This document shows positions 25,638 through 34,647 of a stretch of DNA of 64,000 nucleotides, piece by piece. Positions within the stretch are counted from its first letter, which is position 1. Each line of letters begins with the position of its first letter. The stretch is from Acidimicrobiales bacterium (GTDB lineage: Bacteria > Actinomycetota > Acidimicrobiia > Acidimicrobiales > Aldehydirespiratoraceae), in contig JAJCXY010000035.1 in NCBI GenBank assembly GCA_029263215.1, forward strand, positions 1 through 64,000, in the 5' to 3' direction. The notes beneath the pieces are model-generated. The model had not been told where the DNA came from. It saw only the letters and a list, made by a program, of their open reading frames with translations, and ran no database searches. The position numbers and the translations under genes are program-made.

Positions 25638-26423
25638 TCAGATGACGATCGTCTCGGTCTGGTTCCGGATCGCCCGGACCAGACTGAGTGCGGCCATCGC
25701 CGAAGTCTTGGGGTTGGCTGGAAGAGGATTGTTGCTGATCGCCACCTCCAGGCGGCCGAAGGCCCCGTGTGCCGTGATCTCGTGACGATTCGTACTTGCG
25801 GAGGGGTCGGCAACCAGGGTAACCCTGGTGAGGTCGGGCCCGATGCCGGCGAGGGCGCTGGTCATGGCCACGTTGGCGTTCTTGGGAAACGCCGACGCGG
25901 TCTCGGATGCGTTGGCGGCGAAGAACTCCTCGGGCCCGGTGAGCTCATCCAAAGAGCAGAGTTCCTCGGCGGGGGTGCCGAGCCAGGCGAGGGGAGGCTT
26001 CACGATGCGATGCTCGACGGCGTCGAGGCCGAGGCTTCGGGCAGCCGCGAGTGCGTCGATCCCGGCCAGAGCTCCGGGTTGGATGCGGACCCGGGTGCCT
26101 CGTTCAGCGGCGACGAGCCGGAGCGTCTCCAAGACATCAGCATCAGCGAACGCCGAAACCGACGAGACGATGAAGTCAGCGCCGCAGTCGAGTGCGGCGG
26201 GGCCCCACTGGGCCACGCTCTCACGGCTGGCGGCCTCGGCCACAACGTCGGGCGACAACGCGGCCAGCTCAGCGGGGTCGGTGATGAGGCGAGTGGTGGC
26301 CGGTAGATCGACCGAGCTGGAGCCCGGGCGTCTGGCGATCGCCACGATCTCGACAGATGTGTCGCCAAGCATCCCGGCGGCGGTGCGAGCTATCGCCCCC
26401 CAGCCGATGAAGGCGAGCCTCAT
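25638..26423 (-). CDS. L-aspartate dehydrogenase-like NAD(P)-binding protein
   Basis: A 261-aa protein with an N-terminal Rossmann motif (RLAFIGWGAIARTAAGML) and the AspDH C-terminal domain (NVAMTSALAGIGPDLTRVTLVADP, then NRHEITAHGAFG). The family interconverts aspartate and iminoaspartate/oxaloacetate. Its ATG overlaps the stop of the upstream DapA-family gene. In this catabolic setting it may act on a different amino or imino acid; the length is normal for the family. Confidence 0.78.
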   Translation of the reverse strand: MRLAFIGWGAIARTAAGMLGDTSVEIVAIARRPGSSSVDLPATTRLITDPAELAALSPDVVAEAASRESVAQWGPAALDCGADFIVSSVSAFADADVLETLRLVAAERGTRVRIQPGALAGIDALAAARSLGLDAVEHRIVKPPLAWLGTPAEELCSLDELTGPEEFFAANASETASAFPKNANVAMTSALAGIGPDLTRVTLVADPSASTNRHEITAHGAFGRLEVAISNNPLPANPKTSAMAALSLVRAIRNQTETIVI

Positions 26424-27373
26424 ACCCGGAGGCCGCAGGCCTCGAACGCCTGGCGAGTGATCGCCTTCTCCTCGTCGGTCAGCTCGAGTATCGGCGGGCG
26501 CACCGGTCCTCCGACCTGGCCGAGGAGTTCCTGCCAGTACTTCTGATGCGAGTGCGGCTTTTCGGCCGGGCGGGTATCCATGAGGGCCGCACGCACCGGG
26601 TCGAGGCTGCTACTGATCTCACGCGCCTCGTCGTGTCGGCCCGCGAACGCCGCCTCGGTGTAGTCGTGCATCCGTCGGTCGTTGGCCGACTGCAGAAGGA
26701 AGGGAGGAGATGAGCACAGGTAGAGCTTCCAGTCGAGCTCGATGATGTTGTCGAGCCATTCGTCTTCGGCCGCAGTGCTGATCTGGATGCGGTCTGAGGC
26801 GAGGCGGGTGAGCTCGGCGTACATCTCGCGATCGACGCTGTATTTGATGGCCACCACATTGTCGAGATCGGCCAAGCGGTTGCAAAGCTCGGGCGACATC
26901 AGGTAGCCGCTGGCGGGGTGGCTCCAAAGAGCGAGTCCGATGTTGACGCTCTCGGAGATGGTGCGGTAGTAGCCCATCAGCGTCTCGTCCTGGGCCTTCG
27001 AGAAGTGCAAAGCAGGGGCGTGGACCACGATGTAGTCGGCACCGCAGTCCTCGGCGTGCCGGGCCAACTCGATGACCACATCAAGGTTTTGGTCAGAGCA
27101 CGACATGATCGTCTGCCCGTGATCGCCGGTTGCCTCGACGGCCAACTCGAACGTCCGCTTTCGTTCCTCCAACGTCATGGCGTAGAACTCGCCCTGCTTG
27201 CCCGAGATGAACAGGCCCTCGATGCCGAGGTCCTGGGTCCAGTGCCGGACGTTCTCTCGGAACCCGTCCTCGTCGATGCGTAGATCCTCGGTGAAGGGCA
27301 TGAGCGCAGCGGCCCAAATCCCGGTCATGTTGGCCTTGGCGTAGGCCTTGGCATCACTTCTCGAGTAGTTCAT
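26420..27373 (-). CDS. Dihydrodipicolinate synthase (DapA) family lyase
   Basis: A 317-aa TIM-barrel aldolase/lyase. GLFISGKQGEFYAMTLEERKR corresponds to the GTTGE region, and VVAIKYS holds the Schiff-base lysine. The pyruvate-binding site looks altered, with SGKQGE in place of GTTGE, so it is probably not lysine biosynthesis but an aldolase/dehydratase of a catabolic route. It overlaps the aspartate dehydrogenase gene and follows an aldehyde dehydrogenase with a 19-nt gap. Confidence 0.8.
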   Translation of the reverse strand: MNYSRSDAKAYAKANMTGIWAAALMPFTEDLRIDEDGFRENVRHWTQDLGIEGLFISGKQGEFYAMTLEERKRTFELAVEATGDHGQTIMSCSDQNLDVVIELARHAEDCGADYIVVHAPALHFSKAQDETLMGYYRTISESVNIGLALWSHPASGYLMSPELCNRLADLDNVVAIKYSVDREMYAELTRLASDRIQISTAAEDEWLDNIIELDWKLYLCSSPPFLLQSANDRRMHDYTEAAFAGRHDEAREISSSLDPVRAALMDTRPAEKPHSHQKYWQELLGQVGGPVRPPILELTDEEKAITRQAFEACGLRV

Positions 27374-27392
27374 GTCGCTTGTCGATCCCGGT

Positions 27393-28829
27393 TCAGACGA
27401 TGGTCATACTGTGCGAAAGATTCTTCACTGCCATGTAGTGATGAAGACCTTCAGATCCGCCCTCGCGGCCGTATCCACTCGACTTCACTCCGCCGAACGG
27501 TGTCTCCGGCAATGAGGCCTCGAGGGTGTTGATCGAAAGATTGCCGGCCTCGATGCCGTCGACCATCCGATCGACGTAGTCGGCCCGGTTGGTGAAGCCG
27601 TACGCGGCGAGACCGTAAGGAACCGAGTTGGCCTGTTCGATGGCCGCGTCGAGACTCTCGACCGGATTGATGATCGCCAACGGCCCGAACGGCTCCTCCT
27701 GCATCACCAGCGCATTCCCGGGCACCCGGGCGAGCACGGTGGGTTCGAAGAAATAGCCCGCCGAACCGAGCCGATTCCCACCGGTGACGAGCTCGGCTCC
27801 CGTCTCGCGGGCATCGGCCACGAAGGCGGCGAGTGCAGCTATGCGCCGCTCGTTCGCTAGCGGCCCCATCTCGACGCCCTGGTCCATCCCGTTGCCCACC
27901 ACGGTGGTCTCGGCTCGCTTTGTGAACACCTCTAGGAAGTGTTCGAAGATCTGTTCGTGGACGAAGAAGCGGGTAGGGGAGGTGCAGACCTGGCCCGCAT
28001 TGCGGTACTTGCGGCTGGCTGAACTGAGCGCGGCTGCCTCGACGTCGGTGTCTTCACAGACGATCACAGGGGCGTGGCCGCCGAGCTCCATCAGCACCGG
28101 AGTCATGTGATCAGACGCAAGGCCCGTGAGATGACGACCAACCGCGGTCGAGCCGGTGAACGCCACCAACTTGGTGATGTCGCTCGGGATCAGGTGCTGG
28201 GAGATGTCGGCCGGCACGCCGAACACGAGGTTGAGTACGCCCGGGGGAAGGCCTGCGTCCTCGAAGGCGCGGACCAGGTGCATCGCGCCCGCTGGAGTTT
28301 CCTCCGCCGCCTTCAGAATGATCGAGCAACCCGAGGCGAGGGCACCTCCGACCTTGCGCGCCGGCTGGCTCATCGGGAAGTTCCAAGGTGAGAAAGCGGC
28401 TACTGGTCCGATCGGTTGGTGGTGCACGATGTAGCGCACCCCAGCGGCGCTCGGGATCACCCGACCGTAGGTGCGGACTGCCTCACCGGCATCCCACTCG
28501 AAGAACTCCGCACCGCGGATCACCTCCAGACGGGCCTGGGCGAATGGCTTGCCGTGCTCGAGCGTGATCGAGTGTGCGATCTCATCCTGTCGCTCGCGCA
28601 TCAGGCCGGCGGCCTTGCGGATCAGGTCGGCCCGATCCCTGGGAGCGGTCCGGCTCCACACTGCGAAGCCGGCCGCGGCGGCGTCGAGTGCGTTATCTAG
28701 CTCGGTGGGGCCGGCGACGGGATGGCGCCCGATCTCCTCCTCGGTTGCCGGGTTCACGACCGCGAGCGTGTCGTCGGTGGTGCGCCAGCAACCGTTGATA
28801 TAGAGCTTCAGGTCAGGGTAGGTCGGCAT
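27393..28829 (-). CDS. NAD(P)-dependent aldehyde dehydrogenase (succinate-semialdehyde type)
   Basis: A 478-aa ALDH. FSPWNFPMSQPARKVGGALASG binds the cofactor, MELGGHAPVIV carries the general-base Glu and NAGQVCTSPTRFFV the catalytic Cys. The best resemblance is to GabD/alpha-ketoglutarate-semialdehyde dehydrogenases. With the neighbouring DapA-family lyase it suggests a sequence of dehydration or aldol cleavage then aldehyde oxidation. Substrate is inferred only. Confidence 0.85.
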   Translation of the reverse strand: MPTYPDLKLYINGCWRTTDDTLAVVNPATEEEIGRHPVAGPTELDNALDAAAAGFAVWSRTAPRDRADLIRKAAGLMRERQDEIAHSITLEHGKPFAQARLEVIRGAEFFEWDAGEAVRTYGRVIPSAAGVRYIVHHQPIGPVAAFSPWNFPMSQPARKVGGALASGCSIILKAAEETPAGAMHLVRAFEDAGLPPGVLNLVFGVPADISQHLIPSDITKLVAFTGSTAVGRHLTGLASDHMTPVLMELGGHAPVIVCEDTDVEAAALSSASRKYRNAGQVCTSPTRFFVHEQIFEHFLEVFTKRAETTVVGNGMDQGVEMGPLANERRIAALAAFVADARETGAELVTGGNRLGSAGYFFEPTVLARVPGNALVMQEEPFGPLAIINPVESLDAAIEQANSVPYGLAAYGFTNRADYVDRMVDGIEAGNLSINTLEASLPETPFGGVKSSGYGREGGSEGLHHYMAVKNLSHSMTIV

Positions 28830-28866
28830 CAGAGCGGGATTCCTTCGATCAGCGGCACGGCTCGTT

Positions 28867-30186
28867 TCAGCGGCGGGTCACCGTGACGGGCAGGGCCGTG
28901 TAGCCGTGGACGAATGACGAGAATGTCCGCTCCGGTTCGGCTTGCACCTCGATGCGTTCGAAGCGATCGAGGACCTCTTCCCACAACACCCGGAGTTGGA
29001 GCTCGGCGAGCCGACTGCCCATGCAGAAGTGGATGCCGTAGCCGAACGCCAGCTGCCGATCGGCATTGTGGCGCTCGATGTCGATCAGGTCGGCATTGTC
29101 GAACATGTCTTCATCGCGGTTGGCAGAGAGGTACCACATCAGTATCTGATCGCCCTTGAGGATCTGCTGGTCGCGGATCTCGGTGTCGCGGGTGGCGGTG
29201 CGGCGCATGTATGCCAGCGGGGTCTGCCAGCGGATGATCTCCGACACCATGTTCGACACGAGGCCCGGGTCGGCGATGAGCTTGTCGTACTCGTCGGGGA
29301 ACTCATTGAGCCCGTAGACGCTGCCCGACATGGTGTTGCGGGTGGTGTCGTTCCCGCCGATGATCAACAGCAACAGGTTGCCGAGGTGGGCCGCGGTTGG
29401 CATGTCCTTGGTGGCCTCGCCGTGGACGAGCATGGAGACGAGGTCGTTGCCCGGGTTGGCGCGGCGGTCCTCCCACAGACCCTCGAAGTACGAGACGCAC
29501 TCCATGAACTCCTGGATCTTCTGCTCCTGGGTTTCCACGACGCCACCGGGCTCGGGGACGGCGAAGACGATGTCGGACCAGCGGGTGAGCTTGCGTCGAT
29601 CCTCCAACGGGAAATCGAAGAGTGTCGCGAGCATCAGGGTGGTGAGCTCGATAGAGACGGTGTCGACCCAGTCGAAGGTCTCGCCGTCGGGTAGCGATTC
29701 CAAGACATCCACGGTGCGCTCGCGGATCAGCGGCTCGAGGTTGCGGAGGTTGCTCGGCGCAGACACGCCACGCACAGTCTTGCGCTGCTCGGTGTGCTCG
29801 GGCGGGTCCATTGCGATGAACGATGTGATCCGACGCATCTGCTCGTCGGCCTCCGGGCTGCGGCGAGGGCCGAGCGTGATTCCTCGAGCCGAGGAGAATG
29901 TCTGCCAGTCGCCGTCGACGGCACGAACGTCGTCGTACTTGGTGAGCGACCAGTACCTGCCGGCGGTTTCGAGTTCGTTGAGGTGGACCGGGTCCTCGGC
30001 GCGCAGCCGGGCGAAGTGGTCATGCCACCGGTCTTCCTTGAACAGGTGGGGGTTGGGCGGGTTGATCGCCTCGAGATCAAGGTCGGCCGCAGCCGCGACA
30101 TCAGCGCCGACTTCAGCCATCTCCATCTCGGGCGTGCGGATGTCGGCTCGTAGGAATTCAGGTCGCTGCTCGGTGGTGTCGCTCAT
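28867..30186 (-). CDS. Cytochrome P450
   Basis: A 439-aa soluble bacterial P450. The I-helix has LLLIIGGNDTTRN, the K-helix ExxR is EIIRWQ and the haem-binding loop is FGYGIHFCMGSRLAELQLR with the axial cysteine. It resembles the CYP1xx actinobacterial monooxygenases that hydroxylate steroids, terpenes or aliphatic substrates. Redox partners are not encoded next to it; the small ferredoxin at 925-1191 is the only candidate in the window. It lies 37 nt upstream of the ALDH gene in the same direction. Confidence 0.92.
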   Translation of the reverse strand: MSDTTEQRPEFLRADIRTPEMEMAEVGADVAAAADLDLEAINPPNPHLFKEDRWHDHFARLRAEDPVHLNELETAGRYWSLTKYDDVRAVDGDWQTFSSARGITLGPRRSPEADEQMRRITSFIAMDPPEHTEQRKTVRGVSAPSNLRNLEPLIRERTVDVLESLPDGETFDWVDTVSIELTTLMLATLFDFPLEDRRKLTRWSDIVFAVPEPGGVVETQEQKIQEFMECVSYFEGLWEDRRANPGNDLVSMLVHGEATKDMPTAAHLGNLLLLIIGGNDTTRNTMSGSVYGLNEFPDEYDKLIADPGLVSNMVSEIIRWQTPLAYMRRTATRDTEIRDQQILKGDQILMWYLSANRDEDMFDNADLIDIERHNADRQLAFGYGIHFCMGSRLAELQLRVLWEEVLDRFERIEVQAEPERTFSSFVHGYTALPVTVTRR

Positions 30187-30249
30187 GAGACCCTCCTTGG
30201 TGAGTGGCCAGTGTCGCCCATCTGGGGCTGTGATCCTAACCGCCGGGCA

Positions 30250-31494
30250 TCAGACGGATGTGGGTCCATCACCATCGAGCGGAGGCAGGATGGCGCGCCC
30301 GGCGGCGGGGTCGCCCATGGAGCCGAGGAAGAACACCACTCCTCCGGCGGCAACGACGATGCCACTGACGGCGAGTGCGGTCGAGATCGAGGTCGCCTCG
30401 CTGAGCAGGCCGAGCAAGGGCGGTGCGGCCAAGAAACCGACGTCGCCCGCGGAGCGATACAACGCGATCGCTACCCCGCGCTTCTCCGGCGGAGCGATCT
30501 CCGCCACATAGGCAGCGGGAGCAGGTCCCGCGGTGCCGGTGCCAAGGGTCATGACGACATTGCCGACCACATAGCCGACCGGACTGGCGAAAGCACCCAC
30601 GACAAGGGCGCCGGCACCGGCGGCCACACCCGAGAAGCAGATGACATAGCGGCGACCGATCGCATCCGCAGCCCACGCGGAAGGCATGAGTGTGAACAAG
30701 GTCATGACACCGGTGACCGTGAAGACCACACCGATCTCAGCCGGCCCCCAACCCAGTGCCTCATCGGCATGTAGCGGCATCAGCGTCGCTCTGCTTCCGG
30801 CCCGGGTCATGAAGATCGTCGCTGACGCCACTGCGATCAGCAAAAACCGGCGACTCGTGGCGAACGCCCACATGCTGATCGGCGCGGCAGCCGGGGCCTC
30901 GGTGTTCGCGGCGGCCTTCCCCCGAGTTTCCGGGAGTCGAAACCCGGCGTAGACGGCGGTGAGGATCGCCAGAACACCGACCACGTAGAACGGCGTCGAC
31001 AGGCCGTAGGCGTCGGCCAGGATCCCGCCGATTCCCGGGCCGAGCGCTACGCCCACGGCGAGCGCCCACTGGTTCGTGGCCACGTAACGCGTGAGTGACA
31101 AGGGAGGAGCGATGTCGATCAGGTAGATCATCGCCCCGGACATGTAGAAGGCCGAGCCGGCCCCGGCGATGAAGCGCCATACGAGCAGCTCCCAGATGTC
31201 GCCCGCCTGGCCCGATCCGAACATGCCGATCGAGGTCAGGATCGGGCCGCCGATGAGGAGGATCCGGCGCCCGAACCGGTCGGCGATCATTCCCGCCGGC
31301 ACGTTGACGACGAGACGAGCCAGGGCGAAGACGGTGAGCGTGAGTCCCACCATCGTGGCGCTGACCCCGAAGTCCTTCGCGTAGAGCGGCAGGATCGGAG
31401 AGACCACCCCCTGACCCGCCATCACGAGAAACGTCGCGCCGCAAAGAATGATCAGCTCCTGGGAGGAGCGAAGTCTTCTGAGGATCGAGCGCAC
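30250..31494 (-). CDS. MFS transporter
   Basis: A 414-aa major facilitator with about 12 membrane helices and the loop motif GMIADRFGRRILLIGG between helices 2 and 3. It heads the minus-strand run P450-ALDH-DapA-AspDH and is divergent from the second DapA-family gene, so it probably imports the substrate or exports a product of this pathway. No closer substrate class is evident. Confidence 0.82.
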   Translation of the reverse strand: MRSILRRLRSSQELIILCGATFLVMAGQGVVSPILPLYAKDFGVSATMVGLTLTVFALARLVVNVPAGMIADRFGRRILLIGGPILTSIGMFGSGQAGDIWELLVWRFIAGAGSAFYMSGAMIYLIDIAPPLSLTRYVATNQWALAVGVALGPGIGGILADAYGLSTPFYVVGVLAILTAVYAGFRLPETRGKAAANTEAPAAAPISMWAFATSRRFLLIAVASATIFMTRAGSRATLMPLHADEALGWGPAEIGVVFTVTGVMTLFTLMPSAWAADAIGRRYVICFSGVAAGAGALVVGAFASPVGYVVGNVVMTLGTGTAGPAPAAYVAEIAPPEKRGVAIALYRSAGDVGFLAAPPLLGLLSEATSISTALAVSGIVVAAGGVVFFLGSMGDPAAGRAILPPLDGDGPTSV

Positions 31495-31580
31495 CGGCCT
31501 TTGCTACACCACTCAACACCGCGGGACCGACTCCGTTGCACCTGTCACATAGGATCGCCTCGGCAAGGGAGGGTTCTGCT

Positions 31581-32522
31581 ATGTCGTCACATCTACTGGA
31601 CGAGTCCGCAAGCGGTGTCTACATCATCTCGGCTACTCCGTTTACCGAGAGCGGCGAGCTCGACCTCGAGAGTGCAGACCGCCTCGTCGACTTCTACCTC
31701 GAGAAGGGTGTTGCGGGGCTGACCCTGCTCGGCATGATGGGCGAGGCCCAGAAGATGTCTCCCGATGAGTCCGAGACGTTCGTCAGACGAGTGCTGCGAC
31801 GCGTTGACGAAAGACTGCCCGTTGTTGTCGGCGTCTCGAATCCGGGCCTCGACAACCTCGTGTGGCTTTCGAAGCTCAGCATGGACAACGGTGCGGCCGG
31901 GGTGATGGTGGCGCCCCTGGGCGGTCTGGGCACCGAGCAGAAGGTCTACGACTATTTCCTTCAGGTTTTTGGGGCACTCGGGCCCGAGGTTCCCGTCTGT
32001 TATCAGGACTATCCACTGGTAACTCGCACCGAGGCATCTGTGCCGCTCTTCAGGAGCATGGTTGATTCCTTCGACCAGCTGGTCATGTTGAAGCACGAGG
32101 AGTGCCCCGGTCTGAGCAAGGTCTCGGCCGTACGCGATGCCTCCGATGACGGCATGCGCCGGGTCTCTATCCTGTGTGGCAACGGCGGCTTGTACCTACC
32201 TCAGGAGTTGGCTCGCGGCGCAGACGGAGCAATGACCGGCTTCGCCTATCCGGAGATGCTCGTCGAGGTCGTTGCTCTGCACCACGCCGGTGAGACCGAT
32301 CACGCCGAAGATCTCTTTGATGCTTACCTGCCGCTGGTTCGCCACGAGCAGCAACCCGGGTTCGGTCTGGCCTTGCGCAAGGAGGCTCTCCACCGTCGCG
32401 GTGTGATCGCGTCGCCGAAGGTGCGAGCGCCGGGGCCGACTCTGAACTCGACCGATAGAGACGAACTGACCCGACTCATCTCCAGGGTAGAGACCAACGT
32501 GGAAGCCGTGCGATCCCGATGA
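31581..32522 (+). CDS. Dihydrodipicolinate synthase (DapA) family lyase, second copy
   Basis: A 313-aa DapA-family protein, divergent in sequence from the copy at 26420. GVAGLTLLGMMGEAQKM corresponds to the GTTGE region and LVMLKHEECPGLSKV bears the likely Schiff-base Lys. ATG 31581 has GGGAGG upstream; an earlier ATG at 31536 lacks one. Its stop overlaps the hydantoinase start (ATGA). Co-translation with a hydantoinase and a racemase suggests a role in splitting or forming an N-carbamoyl or ring-derived intermediate. Confidence 0.78.
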   Translation: MSSHLLDESASGVYIISATPFTESGELDLESADRLVDFYLEKGVAGLTLLGMMGEAQKMSPDESETFVRRVLRRVDERLPVVVGVSNPGLDNLVWLSKLSMDNGAAGVMVAPLGGLGTEQKVYDYFLQVFGALGPEVPVCYQDYPLVTRTEASVPLFRSMVDSFDQLVMLKHEECPGLSKVSAVRDASDDGMRRVSILCGNGGLYLPQELARGADGAMTGFAYPEMLVEVVALHHAGETDHAEDLFDAYLPLVRHEQQPGFGLALRKEALHRRGVIASPKVRAPGPTLNSTDRDELTRLISRVETNVEAVRSR

Positions 32523-33985
32523 GCAGACACGACCTCAAGATCATCGGTGGCACGGTTGCCACCAGCGCCGACACGTTCGTGGCCGACGTGGCTGTCCGGG
32601 ACGGCAAGATCGCAGCGGTCGGTGGCGATCTGGGCGAAGCCGAACGGGTGATCGACGCCACGGGCAAGTACGTCCTTCCCGGAGGTATCGAGGCCCACTG
32701 TCACATCGAGCAGGAATCGTCGAGCGGGCTTATGACATCCGACGACTACTACTCGGGCAGTGTCTCGGCCGCCTTCGGGGGCAACACATGCATCGTGCCG
32801 TTCGCCGCCCAGCACCGGGGACAATCACTCGCAGAGGTGCTCGACATCTACCACCACCGTGCGGCACCCAAGTCGGTCATCGACTACTCATTTCACCTGA
32901 TCATCTCAGACCCGACCGACGAGGTGTTGAACGAGGAACTCCCGAGAGCGATCGCGGGTGGCATCACATCGTTCAAGATCTACATGACCTACGACCGCCT
33001 GATCGTGGACGACGGCCAGATGCTCGACATCCTCGCCATCGCCAAGAAGCATGGCGCGTTGACGATGATCCACGCCGAGAACAACGCCATGATCAAGTGG
33101 ATGAGCAGGAGACTGGTCAACGCTGGCCATGGCGCGCCGAAGTTCCACGCCCTGAGCCACCCGCGGACAGCGGAGTCAGAAGCAATCAACCGGGCGGTGG
33201 CACTTGCCGGGTTCATCGACGCCCCGATCCTGATCGTCCACGTATCGACCGAGGCCGGCGCGCGCATCATCGCCAAGGCCCGCTACGAAGGGCGCAAGGT
33301 ATTCGGAGAGACCTGTCCTCAGTACATGTTTCTCGATGCCGAACGGATGGACCTGCCCGGCATGCATGGAGCGAAGCTGTGCTGCAGCCCACCGCTTCGT
33401 GACCGGGCATCGCAGGAGGAGATATGGCGATGCCTGCAAAACGGCACGTTCCAGGTGTATTCGTCGGATCATGCTCCCTACCGTTTTGATGAGACCGGAA
33501 AGCTGAACGCCGGCCCGAAGCCGGACTTTCCCCAGATCGCGAACGGCCTGCCCGGCATCGAGATGCGCCTGCCACTCCTTTTCTCCGAGGGGTTCATGAA
33601 AGGCCGGATCACCCTGAGCCACTTTGTGGCCCTGGCTGCCGGCAATGTGTCGCAGATCTACGGTCTCGACCATTGCAAGGGCTCGATCACCAGGGGCCGA
33701 GATGCCGACATCGCGATCTGGGACCCCGAGACAAGTCGGGAGGTGAAGGCGCAGGACCTCCACGACAACATGGACTACACGCCCTACGAGGGGATGCAGA
33801 TCACGGGCTGGCCCACGACGGTCCTCCAGCGGGGGAGGGTGGTCATCGACAACAACGAGCTTCAGGTAGATCATGGTGCCGGAGAGTTCGTGCCTCGCCG
33901 CACGATCGACAGCACTGGAATGCCCGGCCGGCACGCGCCTGAATTGGACCCCGACCAAAACTTCGGCGTCGAGCTGGGCCTGTGA
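32519..33985 (+). CDS. Dihydropyrimidinase/hydantoinase family amidohydrolase
   Basis: A 488-aa cyclic amidohydrolase. Metal ligands include HCH in GGIEAHCHIEQ, the carboxylated lysine in SFKIYMTY, and His in MIHAENN and LIVHVST; VYSSDHAPYRF has the catalytic Asp region. Enzymes of this family open hydantoins, dihydropyrimidines or related rings. It is translationally coupled on both sides, to a DapA-family lyase and to an Asp/Glu/hydantoin racemase-like protein, the classic partner for hydantoinase. Confidence 0.87.
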   Translation: MSRHDLKIIGGTVATSADTFVADVAVRDGKIAAVGGDLGEAERVIDATGKYVLPGGIEAHCHIEQESSSGLMTSDDYYSGSVSAAFGGNTCIVPFAAQHRGQSLAEVLDIYHHRAAPKSVIDYSFHLIISDPTDEVLNEELPRAIAGGITSFKIYMTYDRLIVDDGQMLDILAIAKKHGALTMIHAENNAMIKWMSRRLVNAGHGAPKFHALSHPRTAESEAINRAVALAGFIDAPILIVHVSTEAGARIIAKARYEGRKVFGETCPQYMFLDAERMDLPGMHGAKLCCSPPLRDRASQEEIWRCLQNGTFQVYSSDHAPYRFDETGKLNAGPKPDFPQIANGLPGIEMRLPLLFSEGFMKGRITLSHFVALAAGNVSQIYGLDHCKGSITRGRDADIAIWDPETSREVKAQDLHDNMDYTPYEGMQITGWPTTVLQRGRVVIDNNELQVDHGAGEFVPRRTIDSTGMPGRHAPELDPDQNFGVELGL

Positions 33986-34623
33986 CCCACGCCAAGAAGA
34001 TCCTCGTCATCAACCCGAACTCGAACGAGACCGTCACGGACGGTCTCAGGTGTTCGCTCAAGGCGTTCACCGAAATAGCCGAGATCGAGTGCGGCACGAT
34101 CGCCGATGGGCCGTTCGGTGTCGAATCTGACGCCGACATCGAAGCGATAGGGCCATTGATCGTCGATCGGATTGAGCAATCACCCGACCACGACGCATAC
34201 GTGATCGCCTGCTACTCCGACCCCGCCCTTGAGGAGTGCCGGCGGCGCTTTGCCGCTCCGGTATTCGGCATCCAGCAGAGTGCGGTTGAAACGGCGGCCC
34301 GCGGTGGGCGACGCTTCGGCGTGCTGGCCCTGTCGAACGACTCCATCAGGCGCCACCTCCAACGAATCCGTGCGCTCGGCCTCAGCGATCACCTCGTGGG
34401 TGAACTGCCCCTCGATGTCACGGTCGACCAGGCCGCGAACGACCCCGACACTCTGGCCAAGATTGTCGCCCAGGGCCGCCGCTTGATCGATCGGGGAGCT
34501 TCCTCGTTGGTGCTTGGTTGCGCCGGCATGGCGGCACTGCGCGACTCCGCCGAACAGGCGCTTGAGGTCCCGGTGATCGAGCCGACACAAGCAGCGGTGA
34601 CCCTCGCCATCGAAGCCGGTTGA
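33982..34623 (+). CDS. Asp/Glu/hydantoin racemase family protein
   Basis: A 213-aa cofactor-independent racemase-like protein. ILVINPNSNETVTDGLR is the hallmark start of hydantoin racemases; the two active cysteines are in IACYSDPAL and VLGCAGMAAL. The GTG start overlaps the hydantoinase stop (GTGA). The pair suggests turnover of a racemic five-membered ring amide. No N-carbamoylase gene is next to it. Confidence 0.85.
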   Translation: MTHAKKILVINPNSNETVTDGLRCSLKAFTEIAEIECGTIADGPFGVESDADIEAIGPLIVDRIEQSPDHDAYVIACYSDPALEECRRRFAAPVFGIQQSAVETAARGGRRFGVLALSNDSIRRHLQRIRALGLSDHLVGELPLDVTVDQAANDPDTLAKIVAQGRRLIDRGASSLVLGCAGMAALRDSAEQALEVPVIEPTQAAVTLAIEAG

Positions 34624-34647
34624 ACACCTGCGGGCCGACTCCAGCGT